A stretch of 27,603 bases of DNA from a virus. The notes below the pieces were generated by a model, which did no database searches, was not told where the DNA came from, and saw only the letters and a program-made list of their open reading frames with translations. Made by a program: the position numbers and the translations under genes. The stretch covers positions 1 through 27,603 of IMG/VR virus record IMGVR_UViG_3300028581_000201; one strand, written 5' to 3'. Positions 13,614 through 21,313 of this stretch are shown here, in pieces; position 1 is the first letter of the stretch; every line of letters starts with the position of its first letter.

Positions 13614-14889
13614 CCCAAGCATACATACGATAGTTTTAATCGGTAGCGTTGGAAGTGGAAAAACTGATGTTGCAGCGCACATTTCTATTTCTATTGCATA
13701 CACTTTTCCAAAAACATACTGGACCGTATTTAGACAAAATCTTTCAACAGCCAAGAAAACAATAATCCCCTCATATCTAAACATGCTCGACATGATGAAC
13801 TTTATTGAAGGTGAAGACTACAGACACGACAGGAGTCTAAACGAAATACAATTCTTACACAACAAATCAAAAATAGGCTTTATCGAGGCAGATGTAACCA
13901 AAGACAGACAAGGAAAGAAGATTAAAGGAATAAACGCATCGGGAAATCATATCGACGAGGCGGACGAGTTAGCGCAGATAATGTTCACGCAGGCAGTATC
14001 TAGGCGAGGAAGGTTCAATCATGCAGGTCAACCAAGCATCTCAATAGTTACCATGAACCCAAATGATACATACCTAAAACAAATGTACTACGACCCGTAT
14101 CGAAGCGGGACATTACCCAAAGGAGTGGTCGTAGTCGAATTTGATATGTCCGACTCCTGGCAAACAAAGGATGATATAGATGCAATGATGCAAAACCCAC
14201 GACCTTGGGTAGAGAGGTATATCAATAATCAGTGGGATTACTCGGACGATCAAGACTCCCTATTCAAATACCGCTACTTTGATGCAAGCATCACAGACAA
14301 GACAGATATAAATGACAAGAGATATATTGGCTACGATGTAGCACGATCTGGAAGCGATAGATCAATAATAGCCCTCTGGTGGGGAAAAACCTTAGTAGAC
14401 ATCCAGATTGTCAAAGATAAAACCGAAAGTATAACAACTGACGACCAGGCGCTAGAGCTTATAAAATACATGTCAAATAACGCAGTAATCCCTCAAAATA
14501 TAGCGGTTGATGCAGTAGGTGTAGGAGTAGGAGTGGTCGATCACGCTAAATCAAAAGGGATACGATTTACAGAGTTTGTATCAGGAGGTAAGCCAACAGT
14601 CGACAAATACGATAACCTAAGGTCTCAAGTTATATTCGAATTTGCCCAAGGATTAGAAAAGGGAGAAATCAAAATCTATGAAGGTTGCCCCTTACGAAAC
14701 GAACTTATAAGTGAAGCGATGTTACACACACACAAAATAAATGATAAGAAACTAGCAGTCGAACCAAAAGACAAAATAAAAGAAAGAACTGGTGGAGTCA
14801 GTCCTGATATAATGGACGCAGTAGTTATGGGACTTTATCCACAATTAAACATAAACCCAAAGCAGAATATCAATCGTATAATATATTAA
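13564..14889 (+). CDS. terL: Terminase large subunit
   Basis: A 441-residue protein that packages DNA into the prohead. I chose ATG 13564 (MLSLKKKQVRAVEL); the open frame reaches back to TTG 13534 and ATG 13537 inside the HNH gene. The ATPase has Walker A GSVGSGKT (27-34), Walker B NHIDEADEL and a motif III-like SIVTMNP. The C-terminal RNase H-like nuclease contains GYDVARSGSDRSIIAL (first Asp), AVDAVGVGVGVVD, and a final SPDIMDAVVMGLY with the third acidic residue. The domain order and length are normal. It overlaps the homing endonuclease by 50 nt. Two TATAAT boxes at and after its stop serve the portal gene. Confidence 0.92.
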   Translation: MLSLKKKQVRAVELANDPSIHTIVLIGSVGSGKTDVAAHISISIAYTFPKTYWTVFRQNLSTAKKTIIPSYLNMLDMMNFIEGEDYRHDRSLNEIQFLHNKSKIGFIEADVTKDRQGKKIKGINASGNHIDEADELAQIMFTQAVSRRGRFNHAGQPSISIVTMNPNDTYLKQMYYDPYRSGTLPKGVVVVEFDMSDSWQTKDDIDAMMQNPRPWVERYINNQWDYSDDQDSLFKYRYFDASITDKTDINDKRYIGYDVARSGSDRSIIALWWGKTLVDIQIVKDKTESITTDDQALELIKYMSNNAVIPQNIAVDAVGVGVGVVDHAKSKGIRFTEFVSGGKPTVDKYDNLRSQVIFEFAQGLEKGEIKIYEGCPLRNELISEAMLHTHKINDKKLAVEPKDKIKERTGGVSPDIMDAVVMGLYPQLNINPKQNINRIIY

Positions 14890-14897
14890 CGGTATAC

Positions 14898-14903
14898 TAT
14901 AAT
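14898..14903 (+). promoter_or_regulatory. Probable short-leader promoter before the portal gene
   Basis: TATAAT 13 nt before the ATG at 14917, so the transcript would have only about 6 nt of leader. Another TATAAT lies at 14877-14882 in the end of the terminase gene. No Shine-Dalgarno precedes the ATG. Confidence 0.45.
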
Positions 14904-14916
14904 TCCTCTATATATT

Positions 14917-17900
14917 ATGTCTATAATAACCAATCTCCGCAAGTGTCTCGCGAGTCTTCTGTATAAAAATACTATCTCACTTCCGAATGAATATCTAAAG
15001 TATGGTAATAAGCGAATGACCTCAGACTGGACTGAGGTGCTTATGTCTGATCAAGATCACTACACAGGCTACGGATATGCTTCAATCAGAAACAGAGCTA
15101 ATGCAGTTGCCAAACTGGCAATAGAAAACGTAAGAGTAGATAGCGATAATCCCGATGCTACTCATCCGTACCTAGAATTGATTAAACATTCACAATCATA
15201 TTCACAGCATACATTTTGGAGAGATATATCAACATATTTAGACCTCGAAGGTGTGTATTATCTTATGGCTATACGAGCCGTAGGTGAGGGGAGAGTAGGA
15301 AATGTACAAGAGTTCAAAATGCTCAATCCGTACTTTATTAAACGAGTATTAACGCCCGATAGATTATCAGTCGCAGGATATGTCGAAGCTAAGAAAGGAA
15401 TGGTACGAGAAATCCCGAAAGAAATGATTATCGAGATTAAAGAACTAAATCCCTTTGATGAAGATAAACCATTCGCAATGACTGATGCAGCTAAAGATAG
15501 CCAATTCACATTAAAGACCGCAGGTGATTATCAAAGACACGCCATCAAAGGAAATATAAACGCTCCTGGAGTTCTATCAACTGATGTAATTCTCCCCGAT
15601 ACAGACTTCCAAAACTTCGTAGCCAGAGTAAGAAATCACACCAAAGGTGAGCCTATATTTGGTAATGGGGCTGGAGGAATAACATGGGAATCAATGACTC
15701 AGAACCTCAGAGATAGTGCTTTAGAGGTAGTAAATGAAATGAATCGAGATCAGTTGTTCGCAGTAGCAGGAGTATCTAAGACGATCATGGGTATCGAACA
15801 ATCAGGTACTACAAGAGAAACAGCACGAGTACAAAAGGATTTGAATATAGAGGGACATTGTATTCCAAGAGTCCAACTGATTATCGATGCGCTTAATCTT
15901 GACTATTCAAGGAATAACCCTTCTCAGAAATCCTTAACTATCGTAGTTGATAATCCAAACGCTACTGATATTGATGCTGAAAAGAAAGAAGCAGAACTAG
16001 AGAAAATAGAGTTTGAACTATATAACAGCCTTATAGATAAAGGGTATACATCAGAACTAGCCTCTCAATATGTTATGGGTGAGATAGGATTAGACAAACT
16101 AGGCGAACCTACTAATAAACCTATTGAGCCAGAAGTAAAACCTGTAGATACAGAAAAACTAACCCAACAATTAAACGCTATGCAATCTCAAGGGATTATC
16201 GCCCAACAACAGGGAGCTTTGCAGAATGCCATAGTGAATATCGAGGGAAGGACTACAGCTCTTGTAATAAATAAACTAAGGAAGAAATACAGTAAAACAT
16301 CAGTAAATGCCATCGAGGATGCAGACGAGATAACCGAGGCTGATATTATATCCAAATATGACAAGAAGGATTTATCGAACGAATTAGCACTTATAATTGC
16401 CATGTTCTATGGAATCATCTTTACCCTCCAAGGTGAAAAAGCCATGAAAGATAGAGCAAAGGAATACGGTCTTCCTGGAGACTTTAAACTTAATGAAGAT
16501 ATTAAGAAATACTTGAAAGAAGTAGCTGAAAAAGCATCCAAAGGTCATATAGATACAATTAGTAAAGACCTCTATGATATTGTAAGGAAAGATGCAATGT
16601 CAGGCAAATCACTAGAGGAAATCGTATCAAATATTAAAAGAGAGTATTCAGATGAAATAACTGAACAACGAGCTAAGACTATTGCAAGAACAGAAACAGA
16701 AAGAGCCTTCACACGAAGTCAATATGAAGCTGATAAACAATTCATCAAACAGAATAAATTAGAGGGGAGAGTATATAAGCAATGGGTGACTAGATCAGGT
16801 AACCCTTGTGCATTCTGTAAGGAATTAGAAAGCAGACCTCCTATTCCATTCAATGCGAACTTTGCGAGTCTTGGAGATCATCTCACTGTCGAAGGTAAAG
16901 AACTAGGGATAGGTTTTGAGGATGTACAGGCGGGGACGCTCCACCCAAACTGCGTACTACCAGATACAAGAATAATCTCGCCAGATGCGAAAAATATAAT
17001 AAAAAGCTATTATTTAGGTGATGTAATTGAGCTTATGACTATTGGTGGTCGTACTCTCTCCGTTACCCCAAATCACATAATGCTTACAACGAGAGGATGG
17101 GTCTCTGCTAAGAACTTGAGAAAGACTGATAGCATAATCAGCTATGGCGGATGGGATGAAGTCTCTCATTTGGAGATTGACCCAGCAAACAATAATAGTC
17201 CAGCCACGATCGAACAGATATTTGCTACGGCGATCAAAAATAGCCCGATGATGCTTCGAAGTGTGCCAGTTACCCCCGAACACCTCAAGGGCGATGGAGC
17301 TTTCAGTCAAGGCAATATCGATATTATATCTGTCGACAGCCTTTTGAGCGGTAACCATGATACCTCTATTCATAAGAGCCTCAATAACTCTCTTCTCTGC
17401 GAGAGAGATGTTGCGAGTACCATTCCTCTCATTAAACAAGGCAATCTTGCATCTATGCTCATCGCTTTGGGTCTTACCTCTGACGGCATTGTGGGCGGCG
17501 ATAGTCTTTCTAATCTTTTCAGCAGGGTCAATTTGAGTACTGAAGAGTTTACTAGCCTCTTTAATAGTGCGTCTTACAATTCCCGCCTTCAAAAGGCGAG
17601 TGGTGATAACACCTCTGGAGACTCCGAGACTATTAGCGAGCTTTTGTTCAGATTCTCCAGCTTGATAACGGAGGATCATATCGTTGATATTAAAACTACG
17701 AGCTACTCTGGGCATGTGTATGATATAAATAGTAATAGTACATTATACATCAACAATGGGCTTATAACAAGCAACTGTGCTTGTGAATACAAGATCATTA
17801 TTGAACCTGCTAAAAACTATCTTGAAAAGAAAGAACAAGAACTCGAAGCCGAAAAGAAAAAGGTACAAATAGACCTACAAGATTTTCAAAAAGAAGTTAC

Positions 17901-17922
17901 TGATATTCTTTCTAAACTATGA
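14917..17922 (+). CDS. Portal-MuF fusion protein interrupted by an intein
   Basis: A 1001-residue open frame. Residues about 1-430 are a phage portal (YLEL IKHSQ, a long DLEGVYYLMAIRA region, and the NRDQLFAVAGVSKTIMGIEQ segment typical of portals). Residues about 560-690 plus 954-975 form a MuF-like minor head domain (RAKTIARTETERAFTRSQYE, WVTRSGNPCAFCKELE), ending in the family's HPN-CxC signature. That signature is split: the intein begins at Cys679 and ends at Asn953, followed by CACEYKI. The mature spliced product would be about 726 residues. The tail is a charged coiled coil. Portal-MuF fusions are known in tailed phages. The 3' end overlaps the next start by ATGA. Confidence 0.85.
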   Translation: MSIITNLRKCLASLLYKNTISLPNEYLKYGNKRMTSDWTEVLMSDQDHYTGYGYASIRNRANAVAKLAIENVRVDSDNPDATHPYLELIKHSQSYSQHTFWRDISTYLDLEGVYYLMAIRAVGEGRVGNVQEFKMLNPYFIKRVLTPDRLSVAGYVEAKKGMVREIPKEMIIEIKELNPFDEDKPFAMTDAAKDSQFTLKTAGDYQRHAIKGNINAPGVLSTDVILPDTDFQNFVARVRNHTKGEPIFGNGAGGITWESMTQNLRDSALEVVNEMNRDQLFAVAGVSKTIMGIEQSGTTRETARVQKDLNIEGHCIPRVQLIIDALNLDYSRNNPSQKSLTIVVDNPNATDIDAEKKEAELEKIEFELYNSLIDKGYTSELASQYVMGEIGLDKLGEPTNKPIEPEVKPVDTEKLTQQLNAMQSQGIIAQQQGALQNAIVNIEGRTTALVINKLRKKYSKTSVNAIEDADEITEADIISKYDKKDLSNELALIIAMFYGIIFTLQGEKAMKDRAKEYGLPGDFKLNEDIKKYLKEVAEKASKGHIDTISKDLYDIVRKDAMSGKSLEEIVSNIKREYSDEITEQRAKTIARTETERAFTRSQYEADKQFIKQNKLEGRVYKQWVTRSGNPCAFCKELESRPPIPFNANFASLGDHLTVEGKELGIGFEDVQAGTLHPNCVLPDTRIISPDAKNIIKSYYLGDVIELMTIGGRTLSVTPNHIMLTTRGWVSAKNLRKTDSIISYGGWDEVSHLEIDPANNNSPATIEQIFATAIKNSPMMLRSVPVTPEHLKGDGAFSQGNIDIISVDSLLSGNHDTSIHKSLNNSLLCERDVASTIPLIKQGNLASMLIALGLTSDGIVGGDSLSNLFSRVNLSTEEFTSLFNSASYNSRLQKASGDNTSGDSETISELLFRFSSLITEDHIVDIKTTSYSGHVYDINSNSTLYINNGLITSNCACEYKIIIEPAKNYLEKKEQELEAEKKKVQIDLQDFQKEVTDILSKL
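16951..17775 (+). mobile_element. Intein in the MuF HPN-C motif of the portal fusion
   Basis: Codons for 275 residues. The N-splicing part has Cys1 (CVLPDTRIIS, block A), then LSVTPNHIMLTTRGWVSAKN (block B with TPNH). The C-splicing part has GHVYDINSNSTLYINNGLI (block F), ending in TSN and a +1 Cys. The penultimate residue is Ser instead of the usual His. The central 130-140 residues lack LAGLIDADG or HNH motifs on the plus strand; the endonuclease is on the opposite strand (17014-17715). Confidence 0.87.
17014..17715 (-). CDS. Vsr-like (EDxHD) homing endonuclease encoded antisense within the intein
   Basis: A 233-residue protein on the minus strand, wholly inside the intein. The order is: helix-turn-helix (SEQKLANSLGVSRGVITTRL, about residues 22-41), a linker with GKTQSDEHRCKIA resembling NUMOD-type DNA-contact motifs, then a Vsr-like nuclease: SLAEKRVIEALMNRGI, YNIDIAL, IALEVFGGNWH (catalytic Asp, Glu and His candidates) and a RRSKYLFDRGWTIIVCWV helix-strand. 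These are the features of the Vsr/EDxHD homing endonucleases associated with inteins and split inteins. The start is ATG 17715 or ATG 17679. The last 25 residues are antisense to intein block B. GC content of this stretch (47-48% in the two 60-base lines I counted) exceeds that of the flanking portal gene (28% in one line). Confidence 0.8.
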   Translation of the reverse strand: MPRVARSFNINDMILRYQAGESEQKLANSLGVSRGVITTRLLKAGIVRRTIKEASKLFSTQIDPAEKIRKTIAAHNAVRGKTQSDEHRCKIALFNERNGTRNISLAEKRVIEALMNRGIMVTAQKAVDRYNIDIALTESSIALEVFGGNWHTSKHHRAIFDRRSKYLFDRGWTIIVCWVNLQMRDFIPSAIADYAISLSQVLSRDPSSRCKHYVIWGNGESTTTNSHKLNYIT

Positions 17923-18479
17923 ACCTAGAAGAAATCAAAACTAAGGTAGCTGAGATTAAACAAAAGGAAACAGAACTAAATATATCAAAGCAAGCACTTT
18001 CAATCTTACAGCCTCTCTATTTTGAGGCTAGTCAGTCAGTACAAGAAAAGGTAAGTAGTAATTCAATCGGACTTATTCAACAATCAGTCAACGAAGTAAC
18101 AGAGGCTATCAAAAGCAAACTAGATTATACCGAGATAGTCAATAAACTAGATCGACAGATAGCAATACTGGAAGACTCAAAAGATATAGAGATAATGAAC
18201 GAATTGAAAAGCCTAGTTACTAACATAAAAGACTTATCGTCTAAGTCTACATTCAACAATGAAGCAATAGTAAGAGTTTTCAATGAAAGTCTTAACAAAA
18301 TCTCTAATCTACTCATATCTCAAAAAGAACTACCCAACAGTACTGAATACAAGCGATTGAACGGTAAAATAACTAAAGTCATAGAGAAGTATGACAAATA
18401 CACCCTCAATCACTCATGGGCTTACAATAAAGAGGGAGAACTTATAAAGGTTACAACCACTAAAGATGAAATTGCATGA
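17919..18479 (+). CDS. Hypothetical coiled-coil structural-region protein
   Basis: A 186-residue, almost entirely helical protein. It has heptad-like Ile/Leu/Val positions throughout (LEEIKTKVAEIKQKETEL; IVNKLDRQIAILED; FNESLNKISNLLISQ). It lies directly after the portal-MuF fusion (ATGA overlap) and before small fibre-like genes. It has no signal peptide or cysteines. Position and coiled-coil content fit a minor head or scaffolding-type protein, but I cannot assign it. Confidence 0.5.
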   Translation: MNLEEIKTKVAEIKQKETELNISKQALSILQPLYFEASQSVQEKVSSNSIGLIQQSVNEVTEAIKSKLDYTEIVNKLDRQIAILEDSKDIEIMNELKSLVTNIKDLSSKSTFNNEAIVRVFNESLNKISNLLISQKELPNSTEYKRLNGKITKVIEKYDKYTLNHSWAYNKEGELIKVTTTKDEIA

Positions 18480-18876
18480 AATCCAACAAGCACTAGAGGC
18501 TCTAGGTATCTATAAGAAACTAGAAGAAATTAAAGTATCCGCACAAAAGAAAATCATACAAGCGGGAGGGATGATCTATCAGTCATTCATTAGTATGATA
18601 GATACTCCATCCTCTTATCAAGGAAACGCGGGTAAGGTAGTAAAAGTAAGAGCCGATGAAACAGGATTAGAGTTTTCTAGTAACTCAGGTACAGATTGGG
18701 GAGAGATTGGGGGTACTTTATCAAATCAAACTGATTTACAAACAGCCCTAAATGGTAAAGCAAACTCAATACATACTCATGTTGAAGCAGATATTACTAA
18801 CCTAGACAAATATACTAAATCAGAAGTAGATATTAAATTAGAAGAAGCAAAACGATATACATTTTTGATGACATGA
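18466..18876 (+). CDS. Short fibre-like virion protein
   Basis: A 136-residue protein. Residues 1-35 are helical. Residues about 45-70 (PSSYQGNAGKVVKVRADETG, LEFS) and 78-110 (WGEIGGTLSNQTDLQTALNG, KANSIHTHVEADIT) carry segments very common in phage tail-fibre and collar proteins; the 'GK...HtH..sdI' motif is the standard fibre repeat. It is too short for a host-binding tail fibre and sits between portal and capsid, so a head fibre or decoration trimer is more likely. It starts inside the previous gene (14-nt overlap) and shares ATGA with the next. Confidence 0.6.
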   Translation: MKLHEIQQALEALGIYKKLEEIKVSAQKKIIQAGGMIYQSFISMIDTPSSYQGNAGKVVKVRADETGLEFSSNSGTDWGEIGGTLSNQTDLQTALNGKANSIHTHVEADITNLDKYTKSEVDIKLEEAKRYTFLMT

Positions 18877-19184
18877 CCCTAACAGAAAAAACAATTGCTC
18901 AAGTCAAACCAACGACTAAAGCAGCCGTATTCACCGCCACCGCTAAGACTATTATCAAGAACATAATCATTACCAATAATGGTGTGAGTGCTGCTGGTGC
19001 AACAATCTGGGCTGATAGTGATGGTACTAATGCAAACGATGAAAACCTAATCAATGGGTCATATCTATTACCTACAGGAGCAACAACAAGTAGAGATGTG
19101 TTTGTAGTTCTTGAAATAGGCGGTAGAATAACCGCAGAAGGTACGGGGGCTAGTGTTACAATTTCAGGAGCTGAACTTGTATAA
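18873..19184 (+). CDS. Small beta-rich virion protein, possible capsid or fibre tip
   Basis: A 103-residue Thr/Ala/Ile-rich protein with alternating strands (TKAAVFTATAKTIIKNIIIT; VFVVLEIGGRITAEGTGASV) and no cysteine or charge clusters. The pattern fits a beta sandwich such as capsid decoration or fibre-tip proteins. It is coupled to the fibre-like gene by ATGA. Its stop lies within the next gene's TATAAT. Confidence 0.5.
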   Translation: MTLTEKTIAQVKPTTKAAVFTATAKTIIKNIIITNNGVSAAGATIWADSDGTNANDENLINGSYLLPTGATTSRDVFVVLEIGGRITAEGTGASVTISGAELV

Positions 19185-19185
19185 T
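19180..19185 (+). promoter_or_regulatory. Leaderless-type promoter before the 19192 gene
   Basis: TATAAT overlapping the previous stop codon and ending 6 nt before the ATG at 19192. The -10/start spacing matches three other sites in the window. No clear -35. Confidence 0.45.
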
Positions 19186-19191
19186 ATCCTT

Positions 19192-19371
19192 ATGAACTAT
19201 CATGCACTATTGAAATTGAAAAACAACCCTCACTATAGATTGAGCGATAAACAGAAAAGACAACTAGCGCAATATGAGAATGACCCTGTTGTTTTGTTTG
19301 GAATAGTTGAGAAACATGACAATACATTTGAACAGCATAAAGTCAAGGTTAGAAAGATTAGAACTATTTAA
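19192..19371 (+). CDS. Small basic protein before the capsid gene
   Basis: A 59-residue protein starting at ATG 19192, chosen because TATAAT is 6 nt upstream; earlier in-frame codons from 19153 lie within the preceding gene. It is rich in Lys, His and Gln (YRLSDKQKRQLAQYENDP; HKVKVRKIRTI). The family is not recognised. Its place immediately before the protease-capsid gene (2-nt gap) suggests a head-assembly role. Confidence 0.45.
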   Translation: MNYHALLKLKNNPHYRLSDKQKRQLAQYENDPVVLFGIVEKHDNTFEQHKVKVRKIRTI

Positions 19372-19373
19372 CT

Positions 19374-21242
19374 ATGGAAGATAAGAAAAATCAATATGGT
19401 ATTCAACTAGAGAAAAACGCCTTCATAGATAAAGGTGATGGATATATAGACTTTCCTGGAGGTTTACCTATAACCGATGACAGCGAACAACGAAATGGGA
19501 CAAAGTACGATATAAAGTCAATGGATATATCGGAGTATAAAGGCAATCTAACTGCTAATCACTCAATGAATATTCAAGAGATTATCGGAAAGGTAAAAGG
19601 TATTAAGAAACAGATAAATAAAGTCGTTATAGATGGGATACAGTTTGCAGTAAAAGAAAACGCTCTAGCTTTATACGCTTACAATATGCTAAAGGGTGGA
19701 TACCTTACTGATTTTTCAATAGAAACATTTGGACCATGGCCTGATGATGAGGGTGTATATCACAATTCAAAACTAATCGGATTATCCGCAGTAGTTGTAG
19801 GGAATAACAGATCAGCAAGGATTAACGAAGTAGAACAGATCGCTCTGAACTCACTTGAGGAAGCAAAGAAGATAGGACTCGATACAAAAGAGATTGACAA
19901 TCTCTGCTATAATAAGGCGAAAGTTATTAACAATTCCAATATCAATATGGAAGAAGACAAAAAACCAGTGGTAGAGCCAGTCGCGACACCTGCTCCAACC
20001 CTGACACCTCCCGTTGCAACCGCAGAGCAACTTGAGAAAATCGTGAAGAATGCAGTCGCTCCTTTTGCTGAAAAAGTAAAAGAATTAGAACAGAAAGTCT
20101 TTGACAATTCTGCCAAAGAACCAGCATTTAAGAAAGACGTAAAAGTCTCAAATGAACTTGGTAGTATGAGTTACAAACAGCGTCATGGCAAGCAGATTGG
20201 TTATGCTTGGGATATGTTGAAAAGCAATTCCGCAGAAGCAGGCCAAAAGCTCGCAGAGATCAACAAATTCCATCTTGAGAAACTTCAAGAGGCAGGTATT
20301 GTTGAGAACACGATTACCATCGCAGATATGGGTAACTTCGTTATATCACCTGAACTCTTGAGTGATATCGAAGGACACCGATCAGACTTCTCACCTCTTA
20401 TCTCGAAACTTGACTATCGTGAGACTCTAAGTCTTCAGATGGCATGGCTTTCAAGAAGTGGTGATATTAGTATGACTGAAGTAGCGACATGTGATGACGG
20501 AGCTAATGGTAACTTGAAGCCAATCTCTGAATACACAGCAACGATCAACACGTCAAATCTGCACGAACTCGCAGCCGTTACACCTGTGTGTAATGCAGCG
20601 ACTCGATTCCTCGCAGCCGATCTGCTCGCAGATGTAGCCGCAGGATACAGAAATGACTATGACCGAAAGCGCGCACAGCTTTACATTGCAAGATTACAGC
20701 AAGCCGTCAACTCGACTGGTAACGTTGTAACCTACGCGACCACAAGTGATGTGAACGCTCTCAAGTCATTCGTTGACACATGGGGTCTTATGACTGAAGA
20801 AATTGCCAATGGTACATTTATCTTCAATCAACGAACCTATGCAGAGTTGGTAAAGCGAATTGTTGGAGCAGGAATTAGTGGACCTCTCGCTGGCGTATTT
20901 ACGACAGGAGATCAACCCATGCTTCTCGGACGACCATACGTGGTTGTACCAAACGAGTTGCTTCCTGATCTTAACACCGCAGGTACTAAGTCCTTCACAG
21001 TCGAAGGAGTCGCAGTCTCGATCAACCGAGCAGTATTCTATACCGATCTTTCTACCTTTACAGGCCGAACAAGTGGTGGTCTCATGTATGACCTTTCCAC
21101 AGAAGCAGCGTATGAGGATGGACAAACGGTCAAGTCAGCTTTCCAAAGAAACGAACTCGTACTTCGAGGCTCGTTCTTCCGAGGTGGGGCTGTCAAGGAT
21201 ACCGACAAAGTTGTCGCAATGGGCGCACCTGGTGTTTCCTAA
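19374..21242 (+). CDS. Prohead protease-major capsid protein fusion (HK97 fold)
   Basis: A 622-residue protein. Residues about 1-155 are an S78-like prohead protease with His63 (ANHSM) and Ser115 (YLTDFSIETFG) as catalytic candidates. Residues 192-250 form a Pro-rich linker and coiled coil (TAEQLEKIVKNAVAPFAEKV), the scaffold/delta part. Residues about 255-622 are an HK97-type major capsid protein: FVISPELLSDIEGH, then the Ala-rich central helix, TFIFNQRTYAEL, LLGRPYVVVPNELL and a YTDLSTFTGRTSGGLMYDL end. The protein would process itself during maturation. An internal ATG at 19947 (MEEDKKPVVEP) could give protease-free capsid chains. From about 20150 the sequence is richer in C-ending codons than its neighbours, as expected for a very highly expressed gene. 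Confidence 0.85.
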   Translation: MEDKKNQYGIQLEKNAFIDKGDGYIDFPGGLPITDDSEQRNGTKYDIKSMDISEYKGNLTANHSMNIQEIIGKVKGIKKQINKVVIDGIQFAVKENALALYAYNMLKGGYLTDFSIETFGPWPDDEGVYHNSKLIGLSAVVVGNNRSARINEVEQIALNSLEEAKKIGLDTKEIDNLCYNKAKVINNSNINMEEDKKPVVEPVATPAPTLTPPVATAEQLEKIVKNAVAPFAEKVKELEQKVFDNSAKEPAFKKDVKVSNELGSMSYKQRHGKQIGYAWDMLKSNSAEAGQKLAEINKFHLEKLQEAGIVENTITIADMGNFVISPELLSDIEGHRSDFSPLISKLDYRETLSLQMAWLSRSGDISMTEVATCDDGANGNLKPISEYTATINTSNLHELAAVTPVCNAATRFLAADLLADVAAGYRNDYDRKRAQLYIARLQQAVNSTGNVVTYATTSDVNALKSFVDTWGLMTEEIANGTFIFNQRTYAELVKRIVGAGISGPLAGVFTTGDQPMLLGRPYVVVPNELLPDLNTAGTKSFTVEGVAVSINRAVFYTDLSTFTGRTSGGLMYDLSTEAAYEDGQTVKSAFQRNELVLRGSFFRGGAVKDTDKVVAMGAPGVS

Positions 21243-21259
21243 TACAGAAACAACGAAGA

Positions 21260-21292
21260 ACAGGGCGGGGGAAACCTCGCCTTGTTTTTTTT
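21260..21292 (+). terminator. Strong rho-independent terminator after the capsid gene
   Basis: An 11-bp stem (21260-21270 with 21275-21285, two G-U pairs) closed by a GAAA tetraloop and followed directly by eight T residues. It lies 18 nt after the capsid stop. It would limit readthrough so that capsid mRNA outnumbers tail mRNA. Confidence 0.9.
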
Positions 21293-21301
21293 GTGATGTT
21301 G

Positions 21302-21307
21302 TATAAT
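21302..21307 (+). promoter_or_regulatory. Leaderless-type promoter restarting transcription after the terminator
   Basis: TATAAT ends 6 nt before the ATG at 21314 and begins 10 nt after the terminator's T run. Since the terminator should block upstream transcripts, this is the clearest functional case for a promoter with almost no leader. No -35 is evident because the -35 region is the terminator stem itself. Confidence 0.6.
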
Positions 21308-21313
21308 TTGACT

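Noticed and set aside
20860-21306. Alternative plus-strand frame over the capsid gene
   Set aside because: It lacks recognisable motifs and runs through the capsid coding sequence and the terminator.
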